A stretch of 64,000 nucleotides of DNA from Hyphodiscus hymeniophilus (lineage: Eukaryota > Ascomycota > Leotiomycetes > Helotiales > Hyphodiscaceae). Made by a program: the position numbers and the translations under genes. Positions 32,101 to 43,023 of this stretch are shown one piece after another. The first letter of the stretch is position 1; each line of letters starts with the position of its first letter. The notes beneath the pieces are model-generated. The model saw only the letters and a list, made by a program, of their open reading frames with translations, searched no databases and had not been told where the DNA came from. The stretch lies in contig VNKQ01000003.1 of the NCBI GenBank assembly GCA_016508695.1, positions 744,001-808,000 of the forward strand, in the 5' to 3' direction.

Positions 32101-34865
32101 CAACGCAAGAAGAAGTCCGAGGCAGACCAAATCCGCTATGAAGATGTATCAGAGCGCACTGGGGCTCCTCTACACAAGTCTTTCAAGGACCGTGCCCTTG
32201 AGGGCCAAGGTCAAATTCCTCCATCTCCACGCCACAGCATCGATGCACCCCTTAGTGAAGTTGCCAGTCGCGAACAACTCCAGATGGGTGCGAGTGGACT
32301 TCCTGATGCCAATCATCCCATGCCTGAGATTGGTCAATTCTATGATGACAACGAATCTGAGGTCGTAACAAACCCATCAGTTATCAATGAACCAATTGGT
32401 GGACCGCAACATGGAAACAGAAACCACTGGCCTGGGCAACCTACCCCGCCTTCGAAGCAAAAAATTGAGACTGCTCATTCGAATCATGCTCAACATTCAA
32501 ATGCAGATTTGAAGGCCGCCGAAGCTGCCCTCATAGAAGCCGCTGTTGGTGCTGGAGGTGGGGCTGCAATTACGGGCCACAGTCGAGAAGTAAGCCAGGA
32601 TGATGAATGGCAGAGAACATCAGGGGAAAGAAAACGTGATACGCTGGTCACCAATCCATACGAAGACACGAGCCCAATTGCACCCATCGGAGGTGGTCTT
32701 GATCGCGAGCTTCTCGGGCAACACAGGTTCCAAGGAGCCAACAACGACTTTGGGACTACTAAGCTAGGCTACCCTGCAAGTCCCGGTGCGTTAGCAAAAG
32801 ATGAAGGGTACATCTCTTCTGCTCCCAATGCTCGGTCTGTTGGTGGTATTACTCCCGAGCCTAGAGCCAAAGGTGTTGGCTTTCTTGACGACGAGATTGG
32901 AGGCGCTGCTGATGCGTTGGCCGGTGGCGATCCATTCTATACTCCCAAACATTCCCGACACCTGAGTGGTATGTCGCATGGAATGAGCTCGCCGATTTAT
33001 GACAGTGCAACTGGGAATGGTATTGATCGTATTCAATCAAAGGACATCGTGGCGCTCATGGATCATGTAAGTGTTCGCTGATATTATATTCCTTGCCTAG
33101 CTAACTTGCTCTAGCTCACCGTTCGCGACGCACAACGCAGTGCCCGCGATACAGAGATACTTGTCACTCTAGTTCGGGCGGCAGCGGAGATGCGCAACTC
33201 ATTCGAGGATATGAAGCGCTTGCTGGCTGATACCGAAGATGTGATCATCACCGAAGTCCAAGGCAATACCGATAGGTCTGTTCAGAAGGCGATCAATGGT
33301 CCAAGACCTTTACCACAGAGCACGTCACGCTCTTTCCGACAAGGATCTCAGGACGAGATGTACGAGGATATCCCTACTAAGCGAAGAAACGTCTTCCGAA
33401 GAGCTTTGAAGGGGTTGAGCCTGAGAAGCTCGAATGATCTTGGCAAGATTGAAGACATGCTAGTCCAGCTGCTTGGAGAGGTAGAAGGTCTTAAGGTTGC
33501 TCAAGGTCTCAAACCTTCCAGCCACCAAACCGAGTCTTACGACGATCTTGAGCCAGAAGAGAATTATGAGAACGATCGTGGATACGAGCCCGAAGGCAAT
33601 GCTGGTACATCGACCGCAAGCCACGCCAGCCAATCCGGCCACTTCTCTGTTCCTCGAGCTGGGAGCGCGCAAAGAGGAGGCTTCGACGGCAGGAAATTCT
33701 CCGACCACCGCATTAGTACTGTGCCAGAAGGAGACGAAGATGAAGCCGAGATCGATCCGCATGAGCAATTGATTCTCAACAATCAGTTTGAGAATAACGA
33801 GTTGCTGCTCACACCAACTCGCGAGGTACCTCGTGGGGGTTCTGTTCCATTGGGCACACCTCCTCACCAACTACCTGTCAACGCTTCCCTTAGCAACGAG
33901 AACACTCCAAGAACTGACAAGAGTAAAAAGCACAAGTCAAGCAGCTCCTCTGGCTGGATACCCAAGGTTTCCCGATGGTCTGATACGACTACTTCAACAA
34001 TTCTGAAGGGATTTCGCAGCAGTGGGCGCAAGAGTGGTCGGAAGGACAACGATCAGTTCGCTGAACCACCGTCAAGATCGGGAAGCGATTTAGGGAATTA
34101 CGCAGATAACAGCGACCCCCACGATCCCTATGGTGATGATAGGCTCGACACAGGATACTCTCAAACCCCGCTTCAACAATACGACGAGGCTGAGCCAAGA
34201 TCACTTCTGCCACCCGAAGATCCAAAGTACAAGGCCCACCGAAACTCATTGAATCTGCAACATCCACAGCCGCGACCTGGGCCGACACACCGGTACCAAA
34301 CAGCGCTGGAGTCTCAAGCCTCAAACTTTGACGCTCCAATGAGCCCCAAATCCGTCGATTTCGGATCGCAGCTGAGTCTAAACCGTCTTCCGCCTCAACA
34401 ACAGAATCGGTACAGCAACACAACGAACAACACTGCCGGTAATATGTCACCCATTTCAGATGGGGCATACTCTCATGGCTCTCAAGCTCCAGCTCGACCT
34501 CCCAAGGAACCCATACCGCCCGAAATCCCCCCGAAAGTCCGGAAGTTGCAAAAGCCAAGTCCATTAAGCAACGAACATCTCAACACTGAAGATTATGGCT
34601 CAGGAAGTGGCGGTTCCCCACGATCTGCTGCGCGGTCGTTATCTGGTGCATTAGGCGTGCCAACTAGGAAACCTACGGGTCCAAGAAGTATGAGCTCTAC
34701 TTCCAAGAGTGGGGATTTGAACCGAGAAGATGGAACTGTGCGAAGAAAGAATAGAGGTTCGTCTCATTGCAATTTCACTATTCATAAATTTGGCTAACGG
34801 ATATTATAACAGATACATTTGGCACGATAGCCTCTAATCATTCCGGCGAATCAGAGACATTTTGA
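29152..34865 (+). CDS. Very large, mostly disordered fungal protein, function unknown
   Basis: Three exons, 29152-33066, 33115-34756 and 34813-34865, give 1,869 residues. Both introns are 48-56 bp, with GTAAGT and GTTCGT donors. The N-terminus has Ser/Arg-rich and basic patches (SRRRSRSLSRE). Five short Ala/Gly-rich hydrophobic segments are spaced along the first 1,150 residues, such as LAAGAVTGLAAAAVSDK and LAAGMAGAAAGAGLAALHH. Two copies of TPxREVPRG and two of DExGRKVxM recur far apart. A folded-looking helical block spans the first intron (RDTEILVTLVRAAAEMRNS, MKRLLADTEDVIITEV) and continues to IEDMLVQLLGEVEGLK. The C-terminal third is Pro/Ser-rich. Similar long proteins occur widely in filamentous ascomycetes as unnamed proteins; a scaffold at membrane or septum is only a guess. 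Confidence 0.85.
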
Positions 34866-36044
34866 GACAGATTAGAAGCAGGACTACATCTCACGATACA
34901 AAAATAGCGTGCTGCAGGCTTGCGTCTGCGTCATATTCCCTGTTTCAAGTACTCTGCAGGGGAAGTGGGGATCTTGGGGAAGGTGGCAGAGGGCGTATAA
35001 TTGCCTATGTCTGTTAAGTCATATAGGGCGCCGTTGGAATTGTTTTTCTGGCGGACAACGGTTTACGATGATACGATGACGACTCAAAACATACCTTGCT
35101 CATTCATAGTATTTGCCTGCAGCGTAGCGCCGGCATGCAGCCCTTAATGGATATCCCTTGCTCTTCTGACATTGGAGTCGTTGAGAAATACCACTTTGAG
35201 TATTGATCCAGAATGCATCAGCTGCCTGTGAGATTGACCCAAGTTTGCGTGTTCCCCAGCTAGTCAGAACACGTTCTGCGGCGCCAAGAATTAACCTGAC
35301 TCGTAAGATGTAGTCAAGTTGTTAGATCTAGGGAAGTTCTTCTCCTCCATCTCCTAGCTTTCGAGGGTCCACGTCAATTTTCCAGAAGTCTCGGATCTTG
35401 AAGCACTCCATAACTTCCATTTGCATCGTGTTGGAATAAAAGAGCTGTAAAAAATGCCTTCCCGAGGACTCGATCTCTTGTCTAAGGCAAGTTGTGTCGA
35501 TTTCTCAGACCCGACCTGGAGTGTGGTCGCACAGATCAAGCAGAATTCTATGCCAAATCCGCCGCTTAAAGGGGGTAAGCACGAGGGGTGACAGTGCTAC
35601 ATACTGTTACGTGATTCCCCTAGGCCTCCGACGGAGTCATCCACATCGGACTCAAGGAGGGAATAGAAAACGTCACGGAAGAACCACAGGATTGGGATGA
35701 TGAAGTTGGAAGAAAGAGAGTTGCTTCAGTGGATCTACCTCACATGGACGGGTATATCTTGGTATAGGTTAAACTTTGAAGACGTTTGTGGGGCTTTGGA
35801 GGGTAAATTTGCAACGCAGGCTCTGGATTACAATAGCACCAGATAGCTTGAAGTTGCCTAACCGTGAGATTCGGTCCTCGAATGACCCACTTCGCTTGGA
35901 TTTCAGTGGCGAGTATGATCCTCTGTCCTCCAGCCTTTGACCTCACATATCCCATTCGTAAAAAACTTTTGAGGGTCTTGGTAGTATTGTTGGTATACAT
36001 ACAAGTTGGATTTTGGGCATGTGCTTCATTCATTATATTGCATA
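34866..36044. other. 1.2 kb between converging genes, unresolved coding-like patch
   Basis: Between about 35357 and 35766 on the plus strand several frames look protein-like, including VHVNFPEVSDLEALHNFH just before a TAA, and DGVIHIGLKEGIENVTEEP ending at 35766. Candidate GT donors exist at 35576 but no splice choice joins the pieces in frame. It could be a small gene with introns I cannot resolve, or a decayed one. Confidence 0.3.
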
Positions 36045-38235
36045 TCATTCCAGATTCTTAAACTCGTCCGTCAAGGCCTTATAAGCATCCCGCTCAATTG
36101 TAAGTCGCCTAAGTTCTTCCTTCACTTTTGTAAGCTCGCTTGCGGAATCACAACATTGAGTTTCTAGAATCGTGTTACTTATGGCCAACAGAGGAGGAGG
36201 GAATGGACCCACCTTGAGACGAAGCTTTCTCGAGAGCCCAAAGAAGCGTACTTCTTCGAAACTGAGGGTCGTTGACGAACTTGGAATGGAGCGACTCGAG
36301 GAGGGTATGGAGTTGAGACGGTATTTGATGGGAGGAATGTAGGTGCGGTTGATCTGATGAAACTGGTTGTGGTGTTCGTAGAGCTCGGAATGATTCTTCA
36401 ATCGCTTCTCTACTCTCACCAAAAGCAAGACTCAGAGCCAGAAGGTAAGGCACCGGTGCTGGAGAGTGTTGTGAAGTCGGAGAGTTGTTTGCCTCTGCCT
36501 GAGCTTGTTCAGTCACACTTGATGGAGTTGACGGCTGTTCGGCCAGTAGCGGACTATTTGTAGATACTTGGGCAAGCTTCAGCTCCAAGTCTAGTAGCCT
36601 AGACTTGAGTGAGAGTAGTTCAACGGATGTCTTACTGGCGGAAGTAGACTTGCGAACTCTTTTTTGGCTGCCTTGGGCTGGCTGCCGTTTCGGTGATTTA
36701 TTTTCCACGGAAGGAAATGGCGCATTGGGATTCCAGTATACAGGATGATAATCTGTAGCAGGCAATCCCGCCCTAACGAAAATTGCAGGGGCCCGCCGAG
36801 GTCTGGGGACATGAGGCTCTGCCTCTGAAGGCACAGCAGGAGCAGAAGCCCTCGAAAGATCGCGCGCATGATGCTCGGATATATTGATTGTTGGTCTTCG
36901 TCCAGGCTTCGTACGAGCCGGAACTATCCATTCTTGTGTTGTCATGCTGGTTGGAGCTGGCAATTCAAATGTAGGAGCGGTATGTGTCATGCTCGGGGCA
37001 TTCGACGAACTCGTTACACATGTTGCGAATGTTGGAGGAGCTGCTTCGGGAAAAGTTGAAGGCTCCCCGGAAAGAAGCTCCGAACGAGATCTTGCCTCGA
37101 AAGAAAAGGCAGGTGTGCTTGTGGGAACGAATGCATGAGGCATTTGATCAAGCATAGAAGCGTTTGAGTAACCCGTCGTGCATGGCCCCATCTCCATACA
37201 TACAGCAGGAACGGTCAACCGATTAATCGGAAGAGCTTCAGCCTCCAGTTCCGCGTTCAACTGCGCCTCTAGCTCTGCTTCTAATTCTGGATCCAAGTCC
37301 TTGTATGTTGGGTCACCAGTCGGAGAGCAATCGACTGAGACCACTCCGTTCGAGACATCATCGCCGAATAAACTGCCATCGTCATCAATGCAATTCAGAC
37401 TCTGTGCCTCAGCTTCCTCGTTGCAGAGGCCTTCGACCATTTCGTGTCCATTCTGAAGATTTGGATAACTGCTCAGCTGCTCGGTAGTTGAGAGCAGTCG
37501 ATCGCAATATTTTGAATCATCTGTTTGACTCTCAGCTGGTGAAGCAGGGGCGGTTAGTGGTGCAGATGGTGAAGGACAACTGTTGATACTCCTAGTTACG
37601 GGAAGAGTTGGGGTTCCGGAATGCAGCGGAAGTTGACTATTTAGTTGATTTGGGCAACCGTTCAAATGCGGCAAGCGCCAAGAGATTGAGTCTGTTTCTC
37701 CAGAGACAGTATGGTTCTGGTGTTGTTCCGCGGCCGCAGTGCACAGGAAGGCAGGGCCCTGTATGGCACTGCAAGGAGATAGCGAGGGCTGACATACATT
37801 AGCGAATTTGAGGACATTTGGCGGATCACTCACAGTTTCTTCTTGGCAAGCAGGAGCATTGAGATCCAGTGGAGGTAAAGCCGTTTCAGGAACCTCCCTG
37901 GTAAGTTTTCGTCTCTTAGCCGAAGGTTCATGATGTTGATACTGGTCTTTGATTGAGTGATCTCCCAAACCATTCTTTTGAGCGTACTCTGCAATTAAGC
38001 CGAAATCGACAGGCCCTAGGAGGGCATCGAGATCTAGTTCTTCACATGAACCCGTGGAGAGCCATGGATCATCCAACTGCATCTTGGGTGATAGTGTAAG
38101 CCCTTGATCTGTTTCCTGATCTGTGGTAGTGTCTAGAGACACGGTAGAAGCATAATTACCTTCTCCTCTGAGCTCCATCTTCATGAAGCTATCGTGGCTT
38201 GGACCGTGAGCCATCGTATTACGTGTTTCCTGCAT
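36045..38235 (-). CDS. Unknown fungal protein with C-terminal coiled coil
   Basis: Two exons, 38235-36213 and 36163-36045, with a 49-bp intron (GTGGGT...CTAG), give 713 residues. I do not recognise a named domain. The N-terminal half is acidic and Pro/Ser-rich, with a striking Glu/Ala/Leu run LDPELEAELEAQLNAELEAE near the middle. A basic stretch (SPKRQPAQGSQKRVRKS) precedes a helical segment SVELLSLKSRLLDLELKLAQ; after the intron the C-terminus ELTKVKEELRRLTIERDAYK is a classic short coiled coil that only appears when the intron is removed. A nuclear, regulatory role is possible from composition but not shown. The start may also be the ATG at 38214; the frame is open further upstream without an ATG. 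Confidence 0.75.
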
Positions 38236-38893
38236 GGGGAGTTGCCAGATACCAACAGTGGCAATCTTGTGCCTCGCACACACCTTGGATTTTGTGGTGA
38301 TGGTGCCGGAGATGTTCGACTCGGGAGTGGGCAACAATCACAACTCCGCAAGTGCAAGCACGGCCTCGTACAGAATACGCGTACTCTTGGGAGGTAGCAG
38401 CAAAAGGGCTACCCTTCCTCGAGTCACGATAGTGTAACAGCGCACGCAGAGCGAGATTGACGATGTCTTATCAAAGGATCCGCTCAAGGCAGAAATTATT
38501 TGAGATGCGGTCAAGAGGATTAGCGCATCGGATTATCTTTTTACCTAGTGCCCGTCCTGGTCTAGCTCTATTAGGAAAGACTGGGATATGAGGACACAAG
38601 CGAAGCCAATCGTGAGCTAAATTGTTCTTGGAGTGGCCGGTCGTTGAAGCCGACGTCAGATTCCTCTTATTTCTCCGTGAATTACGACCAATGCGTTCTG
38701 GGTCGTTGCATATCGTCTCGTGAGAAAGCCCACAATTGGTACCACTACATCTGGTATTCGCGCCTGGTTCCGCCTTGCTTGTCCTGGCCGGCAAAAATCA
38801 TGTCGGTCATTTTGTGTACTGGTATGAATTCCCAATTATCATTTGTGTCTTTGTATCGACGCTACAATCCAAACTCCCCGGATCACTGCCAAA
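38236..38893. promoter_or_regulatory. Divergent promoter between the 713-residue protein gene and LST8
   Basis: About 660 bases separate two outward-facing start codons. I see no long open frame or repeat in it and claim no specific factor site. Confidence 0.5.
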
Positions 38894-40620
38894 ATGCGCA
38901 ATAAAGAGAGTAACGCTGATGATATGGTGCTTCTTGCAACAGCTGGCTATGACCACACCATTCGGTACGTATTGGCCTAGGCTTTGAAGAGGCTGTTGTG
39001 TTGCAAGGCAGCTAATTTCTCATGCTATTAGATTCTGGGAGGCCTTATCTGGGATCTGCTCTCGTACCATCCAACATCCCGACTCCCAAGTCAACCGCCT
39101 CTGCATATCTCCCGACAAGCGCTACTTGGCTGCAGCAGGACACCATACCATTAAGCTCTATGATATCAAATCAACTAATCCGAATCCACTTCTTACTTTC
39201 GAGGGACACACGGGAAATATTACTGGGGTTGCGTTCCATTGCGAGGGAAAATGGATGGTTACAAGTTCTGAAGATGGTACTGTGAAGATCTGGGAGACAC
39301 GAAGCGGAACTGTCCAGCGAAGCTATTCACATGGCTGCGCAGTAAACGACGTCGTTATCCATCCCAACCAAGGTGAGATTATTAGTTGTGATCGCGGAGG
39401 AAGTGTTCGGATCTGGGATCTTGCGGAAAATAATTGCTCTCACCAACTTATCCCCGAGGAGGATGTTTCGGTATCAAGTGTGACGGTAGCGAGCGATGGA
39501 TCAACGCTTTGTGCCGGAACTAACTCTGTACGTGTCTCGTTTTCATTGTGTTCAATATTCATTCGTACAATGGCCTGGGGGTTCATGATTAGAACTCAAT
39601 CACTTTTCTAAGGCGCTGCTAAGGGAGCTTAGCGATGTGCGAGGAAGTGAAGTTGAAGAATAATTGGGGTTGGATTTCGTATTTGTGAGCGGAGAGCAAG
39701 TTTGGTAGACAGGGACATTGGGCGGAGGAAACAGTAACTGGAAAATCCTTTTGGGAGACACAAGTGTTGGGGGGCAAGTGTCTTTGACCCTGAAATGCTT
39801 AAGCTTGTGATTCGGAAGGAAGCATTCCATTTAGCTGGTACATCGATTTCCCAAACTTCTCCAACTTTCCCGATCAATATGGCTTCTATTGAAGGCCATT
39901 CACTCTTCCTCAGCAAGGTGGAAGATATAGCTTGCAAACTGGGTATGGTGCTGGCGGAAGAAGAGTTGAAGCTGAGTGGCGCTCAAAGATTGGTGGTCCT
40001 TTAGGAAGCCAGCGGACATGAGTGAAGGGAGGGAGAGACCGGTTGAGACATTTTCACCAAGCTAGGCCTTGCTAGAGCGACAAATTGACATCGGAGGGAG
40101 ACAAAAATACGCAAAGCAACATACTAACATACCATGCAGGGCAGTGTATACGTTTGGCACCTCCTTCAGTACCGCGAGAAGACCCAACTTATGCCAATCA
40201 CCCACTTTAAAGCCCATCAACAATACATCACCCGTGTCCTCCTCTCACCAGACGTCAAGCATCTTGCAACCTGCAGCGCCGATCATACCGCAAAGATCTG
40301 GGAGGTCAAAGATCTCGAAGCCATGATTCCTGTCCCTGGCCAAGCTCCACCAGAGTCGAAGCCGTTCAGGTTAGAAAGTACTTTGACTGGTCACCAGCGT
40401 TGGGTCTGGGATTGTGCTTTCAGTGCTGATTCTGCATACTTGGTTACTGCTTGCTCGGATCACTATGCACGTTTATGGGAGTTACATAGTGAGCAAATCA
40501 TTCGACAGTATAATGGTCATCACCGAGGTAAGTAATCCTTCAATGGCGAAGGGTGTACAAGCGCTTATGACACTAGGTCTTGTTTGTGTCGCTCTCAATG
40601 ATTACTCAGAGGCCAGATGA
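38894..40620 (+). CDS. lst8: LST8, WD40 subunit of TOR complexes
   Basis: Four exons, 38894-38964, 39032-39527, 40140-40527 and 40577-40620, give 332 residues, the usual LST8 length. It is a seven-bladed WD40 propeller: TAGYDHTIRFWEALSG, SPDKRYLAAAGHHTIKLYD, TGNITGVAFHCEGKWMVTSS, DGTVKIWETRSGTVQRSY, DRGGSVRIWDLAENNCSHQL, SADHTAKIWEV, GHQRWVWDCAFSADSAYLVT and SDHYARLWEL are clear. The protein ends GLVCVALNDYSEAR. LST8 stabilises the TOR kinase in TORC1 and TORC2. The second intron is 612 bp, ten times longer than others here, yet has a canonical GTACGT donor, CTAAC branch and CAG acceptor and joins exact WD40 frames. Open frames lie inside it on both strands. It diverges from the 713-residue gene. 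Confidence 0.95.
39528..40139. other. Unusually long LST8 intron (612 bp) with internal open frames
   Basis: Begins GTACGT and ends ACTAACATACCATGCAG. Inside it, a minus-strand frame from 39937 to 39629 runs 102 codons (reading KSEWPSIEAILIGKVGEVWE early on), and an opposing plus-strand frame runs 39795-40004. Either may be a nested gene, a captured fragment or chance. Confidence 0.5.
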
Positions 40621-42091
40621 AGATGTCTTTTGTGAAGCATTTGGATTAGGCGTCACTGGCTGAAATACCGATTGGTGGAGTCGGTTGGCATTTGCTGCTC
40701 TTACAAAGGTGCATGGACATGCGAGAATGGGGCGTTGGGTCATACCCTGGACTTTATTGATATTGCGAAATGGAAATTGAAATGATTCTTCCAAACCCCC
40801 TTGAGCGACTCTCAATAAACAGGACCCCACACAAAAGAAATCTGAGAGATCTAGATTCAACCCCATGAACAGTCTGAAGAGTCGAGCCTACCATCTTTCT
40901 GCTCCTTATAAATATTTTAAGAACACGAGTCCGAGACGCTGAAAGAAGTTGAATGGCATACAAAACTTACAGCGACCTACTGCTTCATCGAAAACCCCCG
41001 GGTTGGTCCACGGAAGCTAGACACAAACATTCAATCTCCAGTAAGCGCGTAAAAGTTCCACTAGAAACTGTCCTCTCCATAGGTTCCTGCCAGTCTAGAA
41101 GCTTGACTTAATTTAACGATTCAGCGCGTTGAAGTCCTTAGATGCAACTGAGCGCATACAATTAACTCACAAAATACTGTCACAATTGTCTTACAAAAGC
41201 CAGATCACTTCAGTTTGATAACGCTGTCACGTCGCTTCAAGTCAAGCACAGCGTTGGACTTATTGAACCAAGAAGACAATGGACAATGGGCGTGTATGGA
41301 CATAGTACCAGCCTGAAGTAAATTTCCACTGGCCTCGACTTTTTACGCAGGATAGGAGCAAGACAGAGCTCGTTCATTTTGGAAATAATAATGGCAAACA
41401 CTGAATCCTCCCTCTGCGCACTAATAGATAAAATAACAGGATAGAAGTTGTTGTTTGGGAGGCTGTGTACGACATAGTTGCTATCGACTACGAAGTTGCT
41501 GGCGACATGCTAGTATTAATATGCAAGTATTGGGGCATTTAGTGATTTGTCAAAAGATCCAGCCGATGTGCAATATTCCTTCTGTACCAGACTGGAATTG
41601 TGCTGCTCGTGAAAGAAAGTTTTGCTGTTCAAGATAAAATTTGTCAACGGAGCACTAAAACATCCACCTTATCATGAATTCTCGGGTATCTGCAGTCATT
41701 TGTATTCAATCTGACAGGCGGCCAAGAAGAGAATGTGGTGGAGCTGCTTTCTCTTAGAAGGTCCGTCCGGCGAAAACTTGACTCCGAGGCCATCGGCTCA
41801 GGCTGGAGCCTTTTGGATATCATTTGATCAAAACAGAGTTAGAAGAGCCAGCACAAATCCTAAAACGACATTTCTATCCATTCCATTCAATGCCAGCCAG
41901 GCGCTGTTCGAAAACCCAACCCTGTCTTTGTCAAATTCACACATAGAGCAATCTTTGGACATCGAAATTGCAGGAATCCTCATGAGCTTGCTTCATCTAT
42001 GGAAAGCTACTCGACCAGCCAATTTGCACCGTAGGGAAGAAAACCGTGGCCATGCATTGGAAAGTACAAACAGGAAAGATGCGGGAAGAAT
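40621..42091. other. 1.5 kb between converging LST8 and P1 genes, nothing seen
   Basis: No repeat, RNA gene or convincing coding frame. Expected to hold the two 3' untranslated regions. A plus frame at 41733-42095 overlaps the P1 gene end and is its shadow in part. Confidence 0.5.
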
Positions 42092-42611
42092 TTAGTCGAA
42101 AAGTCCGAAACCCATATCCTCGTCTGACTCTTCCTTTTCTGTGAAAAAGTTAGCAATTTCTTGAAACAAGTTGGCAAGCCGTAGATTTTAGTACTTACCC
42201 TCGACCTTCTCCTCTTCCTTTGTCTCTGCCGTAGCGGCATCGCCTCCGGCAGCAGCACCTCCGGAAGTTGGGGCAGCAGCGGCTCCTCCACCAGATCCGA
42301 CGTTTAACAGAAGGTCCTTGACATCCTTTCCTTCAAGAGCCTATATTTCCAGCATTAGAGCTCAAGTCCTGCATCCCAATCTCATCTAGTGTCCTCGTAC
42401 CTTTGCGAATAGAGTGGTCCAGATGGGCTCAACTTCTTCGACGCTTGCAGCCTTGATGAGAGTTTGGAGTTTGTCCGCCTACACACCCAGTCAGAAACAA
42501 TCATCTATGCGATTCGATAGGTCAAAGTAGTAGAATTCGTACAGTGATATCGACACCGTCATCTGCGAGGATGAGTGCGGCGTAAGAAACGGCAAGTTCT
42601 GCGGTAGACAT
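42092..42611 (-). CDS. RPP1: 60S acidic ribosomal protein P1
   Basis: Ribosomal stalk protein that recruits translation GTPases. Four exons, 42611-42543, 42478-42401, 42340-42199 and 42138-42092, give 111 residues, the normal length. The N-terminal dimerisation helices read MSTAELAVSYAALILADDGV and ADKLQTLIKAASVEEVEP. A Gly/Ala hinge follows (GSGGGAAAAPTSGGAAAGG), and the invariant acidic tail ends EESDEDMGFGLFD. All introns have consensus ends. P1 rather than P2 is called from the N-terminus. It diverges from the DUF2408 gene across about 410 bases. Confidence 0.96.
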
Positions 42612-43023
42612 CTTGATGATCTGATCTTAGTTAGTATCGCAGTGCTTATTGAATTCGAGGAGGTGAGTGGATCAGTCCTGACATACTAACAAGAGGACGT
42701 GATGTCGGTGTTGTATTCTTTACGTGGATGGATAAAATCAATGATCGCGAAGTTGACTTCGAATTTGGCGAAATTCTGTGTGGATTTCTGAAAACAGCGT
42801 TGATTGGCTCCTGTAGCGAGACAGGCAAGGTGAGCTTGGGCCGAGTTAAAGACAGGCTAGTCGTTGCCCCTCCTCAGCCTTTCTTCCCCAGAATCAACAA
42901 CTTCCCATGAACGGCTGCAACTTTATGAGCTTTGGTAAATTCTTGAAAGGCTATACGATCAATCCACTGGAGGCAGAGTAAACCATAGACTCGAAGTCCA
43001 GAAACCCATGCGCACTCGTCATC
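42612..43023. promoter_or_regulatory. Divergent promoter of P1 and DUF2408 genes
   Basis: 412 bases between two start codons. It has one inverted CCAAT box (ATTGG at 42803-42807). A T/A-rich stretch follows near 42715-42740. No other clear element. Confidence 0.4.
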
